The notes below the pieces were generated by a model. The model worked only from the letters and a program-made list of their open reading frames with translations, had not been told where the DNA came from and did no database searches. A stretch of DNA of 27,117 bases from Paulinella micropora (Eukaryota; Cercozoa; Imbricatea; Euglyphida): assembly GCA_009731375.1 (NCBI GenBank), contig BJOX01000201.1, forward strand, positions 21,142 to 48,258. Reading direction: 5' to 3'. Below are positions 1 through 27,117 of the stretch, piece after piece. The position numbers and the translations under genes are program-made. How positions within the stretch are numbered: the first letter of the stretch is position 1; each line of letters starts with the position of its first letter.

Positions 1-99
1 CTTCTTCTTCTTCTTCTTCTTCTTCTTCTTCTTCTTCTTCTTCTTCTTCTTCTTCTTCTTCTTCTTCTTCTTCTTCTTCTTCTTCTTCTTCTTCTTCTT

Positions 100-130
<31 letters not shown>

Positions 131-189
131 TTATTATTATTATTATCATCATCATTATCATCATTATCATTATTATTATTATTATTATC
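1..189. repeat. (CTT)n, then TTA/TCA trinucleotide array
   Basis: Pure CTT runs from 1 to about 129, then TTA mixed with TCA to 189. There is no coding signal. Confidence 0.97.
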
Positions 190-457
190 AGTGGTCAAGT
201 TCTACCATCTGGGCCCTGTCGCCAGTTCGATTCCCGTCGGTGCCACCAGTATTTTCATTGAACATACCGATCCGTCTGGACCAGTATTTTCATTGAACAT
301 ACCGATCCGTCTGGACCAGTATTTTCATTGAACATACCGGCCCGTCTGGAAGTGTTGGAACTGCCCTTGCGGGGGTGTCATTAGAGCTTATCGTCAATTC
401 TTCGTACTCCCCTCACGGGTGAGACGATGGAGGCGCATGTGCAGAAATGCATCAGCC
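190..457 (+). repeat. Unique island with B-box-like motif and three 35-bp tandem repeats
   Basis: AGTTCGATTCC near 224-234 matches the RNA polymerase III B-box consensus GGTTCGANTCC at all but one defined base. It is followed by three tandem 35-bp units at 246-280, 281-315 and 316-350; the first two are identical and the third has two substitutions. The T-arm stem does not pair well, so this is not a tRNA gene. A tRNA-derived SINE end is possible. The rest, 351-457, is unassigned. Confidence 0.5.
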
Positions 458-467
458 NNNNNNNNNN
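458..467. other. Assembly gap (10 N)
   Basis: Ten N, a placeholder length, next to a TTA array. Confidence 0.99.
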
Positions 468-540
468 TTATTATTTATTATTATTATTTATTATTACCAT
501 TATTATTATTATTATTATTATTGTTATTATTATTTTTATT
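468..540. repeat. (TTA)n array
   Basis: Trinucleotide TTA with a few substitutions. Confidence 0.95.
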
Positions 541-688
541 AATAGTGTATCTCCTGCCAATTGCTGAGCCAAAAGGCCATGTGCATCCAGTCCTCCATTC
601 CATAAGGAAAGTCTCCACACAAATCGGTGGAATAAAGGAAGTGACGGCATAGAACATTACTCTAGGAGCTTTATACCAATCAGTATTT
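541..688. other. Unassigned unique island downstream of the last recognised exon
   Basis: This is non-repetitive. The minus strand stays open from about 668 to 545 and includes FIPPICVETFLMEW and TGCTWPFGSAIG. The Cys spacing does not fit the CTDC repeat. A CTCCTAG|A acceptor-like site near 664 would be in phase with exon 14, so a different downstream domain is conceivable. I do not recognise it. Confidence 0.35.
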
Positions 689-690
689 TT

Positions 691-740
<50 letters not shown>

Positions 741-815
741 GAGAGAGAGAGAGAGAGAGACAGAGAGACAGAGAGACAGAGAGATAGAGAGATAGATAGA
801 TAGATAGATAGATAT

Positions 816-859
<44 letters not shown>

Positions 860-865
860 AATGAC
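689..865. repeat. (AAT)n, then GA/GATA repeats
   Basis: AAT to 740, then GA with CAGA and GATA interruptions. Reads as a CT tract downstream of exon 14 on the gene strand. Confidence 0.95.
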
Positions 866-26658
<25,793 letters not shown>

Positions 26659-26660
26659 CT

Positions 26661-26664
<4 letters not shown>

Positions 26665-26707
<43 letters not shown>

Positions 26708-26733
26708 CACACACACACACAAACAAAGCGTTC

Positions 26734-26778
<45 letters not shown>

Positions 26779-26835
26779 CGAGAGAGAGAGAGAGAAAGAG
26801 AGAGAGAGACACACACACACACAAACAAAGCGTTC

Positions 26836-26880
<45 letters not shown>

Positions 26881-26937
26881 CGAGAGAGAGAGAGAGAAAG
26901 AGAGAGAGAGACACACACACACACAAACAAAGCGTTC

Positions 26938-26982
<45 letters not shown>

Positions 26983-27039
26983 CGAGAGAGAGAGAGAGAA
27001 AGAGAGAGAGAGACACACACACACACAAACAAAGCGTTC

Positions 27040-27117
<78 letters not shown>
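26665..27117. repeat. 102-bp tandem repeat of GA/CA tracts with AAGCGTTCTATGG
   Basis: AAAGCGTTCTATGG recurs every 102 bp (near 26727, 26829, 26931, 27033), each time with the same GA-CA-AAACAAA layout. The period is a multiple of three, so the minus frame stays open as a 34-residue Ser/Leu repeat. It is probably intronic, upstream of exon 1. Confidence 0.92.

Noticed and set aside
190-245. tRNA gene
   Set aside because: A B-box-like motif is present, but the T-stem does not pair and no D-arm or anticodon arm is evident.

Overview
This is eukaryotic DNA made almost entirely of simple-sequence repeats. The repeats are tri-, tetra- and pentanucleotide arrays, dinucleotide tracts and a ~3 kb polypurine tract, broken by runs of N. 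The huge Leu/Ser-, MYVC-, HTYI- and SINQ-type open frames are translations of these repeats and are not genes.

On the minus strand, small unique islands stand in the repeat sea. Read as exons with GT/AG (once GC/AG) borders, fourteen islands between 26658 and 866 join into one open frame. The intron phases agree at all thirteen junctions. The spliced product is an unbroken run of twelve complete repeats of exactly 24 residues plus part of a thirteenth. Each repeat has Gly1, Cys2, an aromatic residue at 4 (usually), Cys9, Asp/Asn10-Asp11, Asn/Asp13, Cys15-Thr/Ser16, Asp18 and Cys20. This is the CTDC cysteine-rich repeat (Pfam Dicty_CTDC) known from slime-mould extracellular-matrix proteins such as Dictyostelium EcmA and EcmB. 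The 5' and 3' ends of the gene lie outside the window. Exons are 49-86 bp, introns about 0.3-4.7 kb, and coding sequence is about 3.5% of the span.

The most striking pattern is that many real exons are accompanied by broken copies of themselves set in microsatellite. Copies in the intron downstream of an exon carry its 3' part, often with the donor site. Copies in the upstream intron carry its 5' part, often with the acceptor site. About thirty such 'echoes' fit this rule. Three middle-only pieces are neutral, and I found no clear counter-example.

Layout on the plus axis: 1-865, CTT/TTA repeats, a B-box-like unit with three 35-bp repeats, and an unassigned island. 866-2664, exons 14, 13 and 12. 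2665-5655, polypurine tract inside an intron. 5742-8465, exons 11-8 with a 13-bp minisatellite and TATG, CT and CATA arrays. 8470-11163, CATA and pentanucleotide arrays up to exon 7. 11218-13712, trinucleotide arrays with exons 6 and 5. 13713-16325, a GATA compound satellite and exon 4. 16330-20227, GGTA/GATA, an interspersed repeat, inverted arrays and exon 3. 20228-25001, a GT array with a 661-N gap, exon echoes, two repeat families and exon 2. 25002-27117, a GGTA/TTGA array, exon 1 and a 102-bp tandem repeat.

Organism: the CTDC repeats together with short exons in repeat-filled introns suggest an amoebozoan slime mould, most likely a myxogastrid such as Physarum polycephalum. This is an inference; another eukaryote with CTDC proteins is not excluded.
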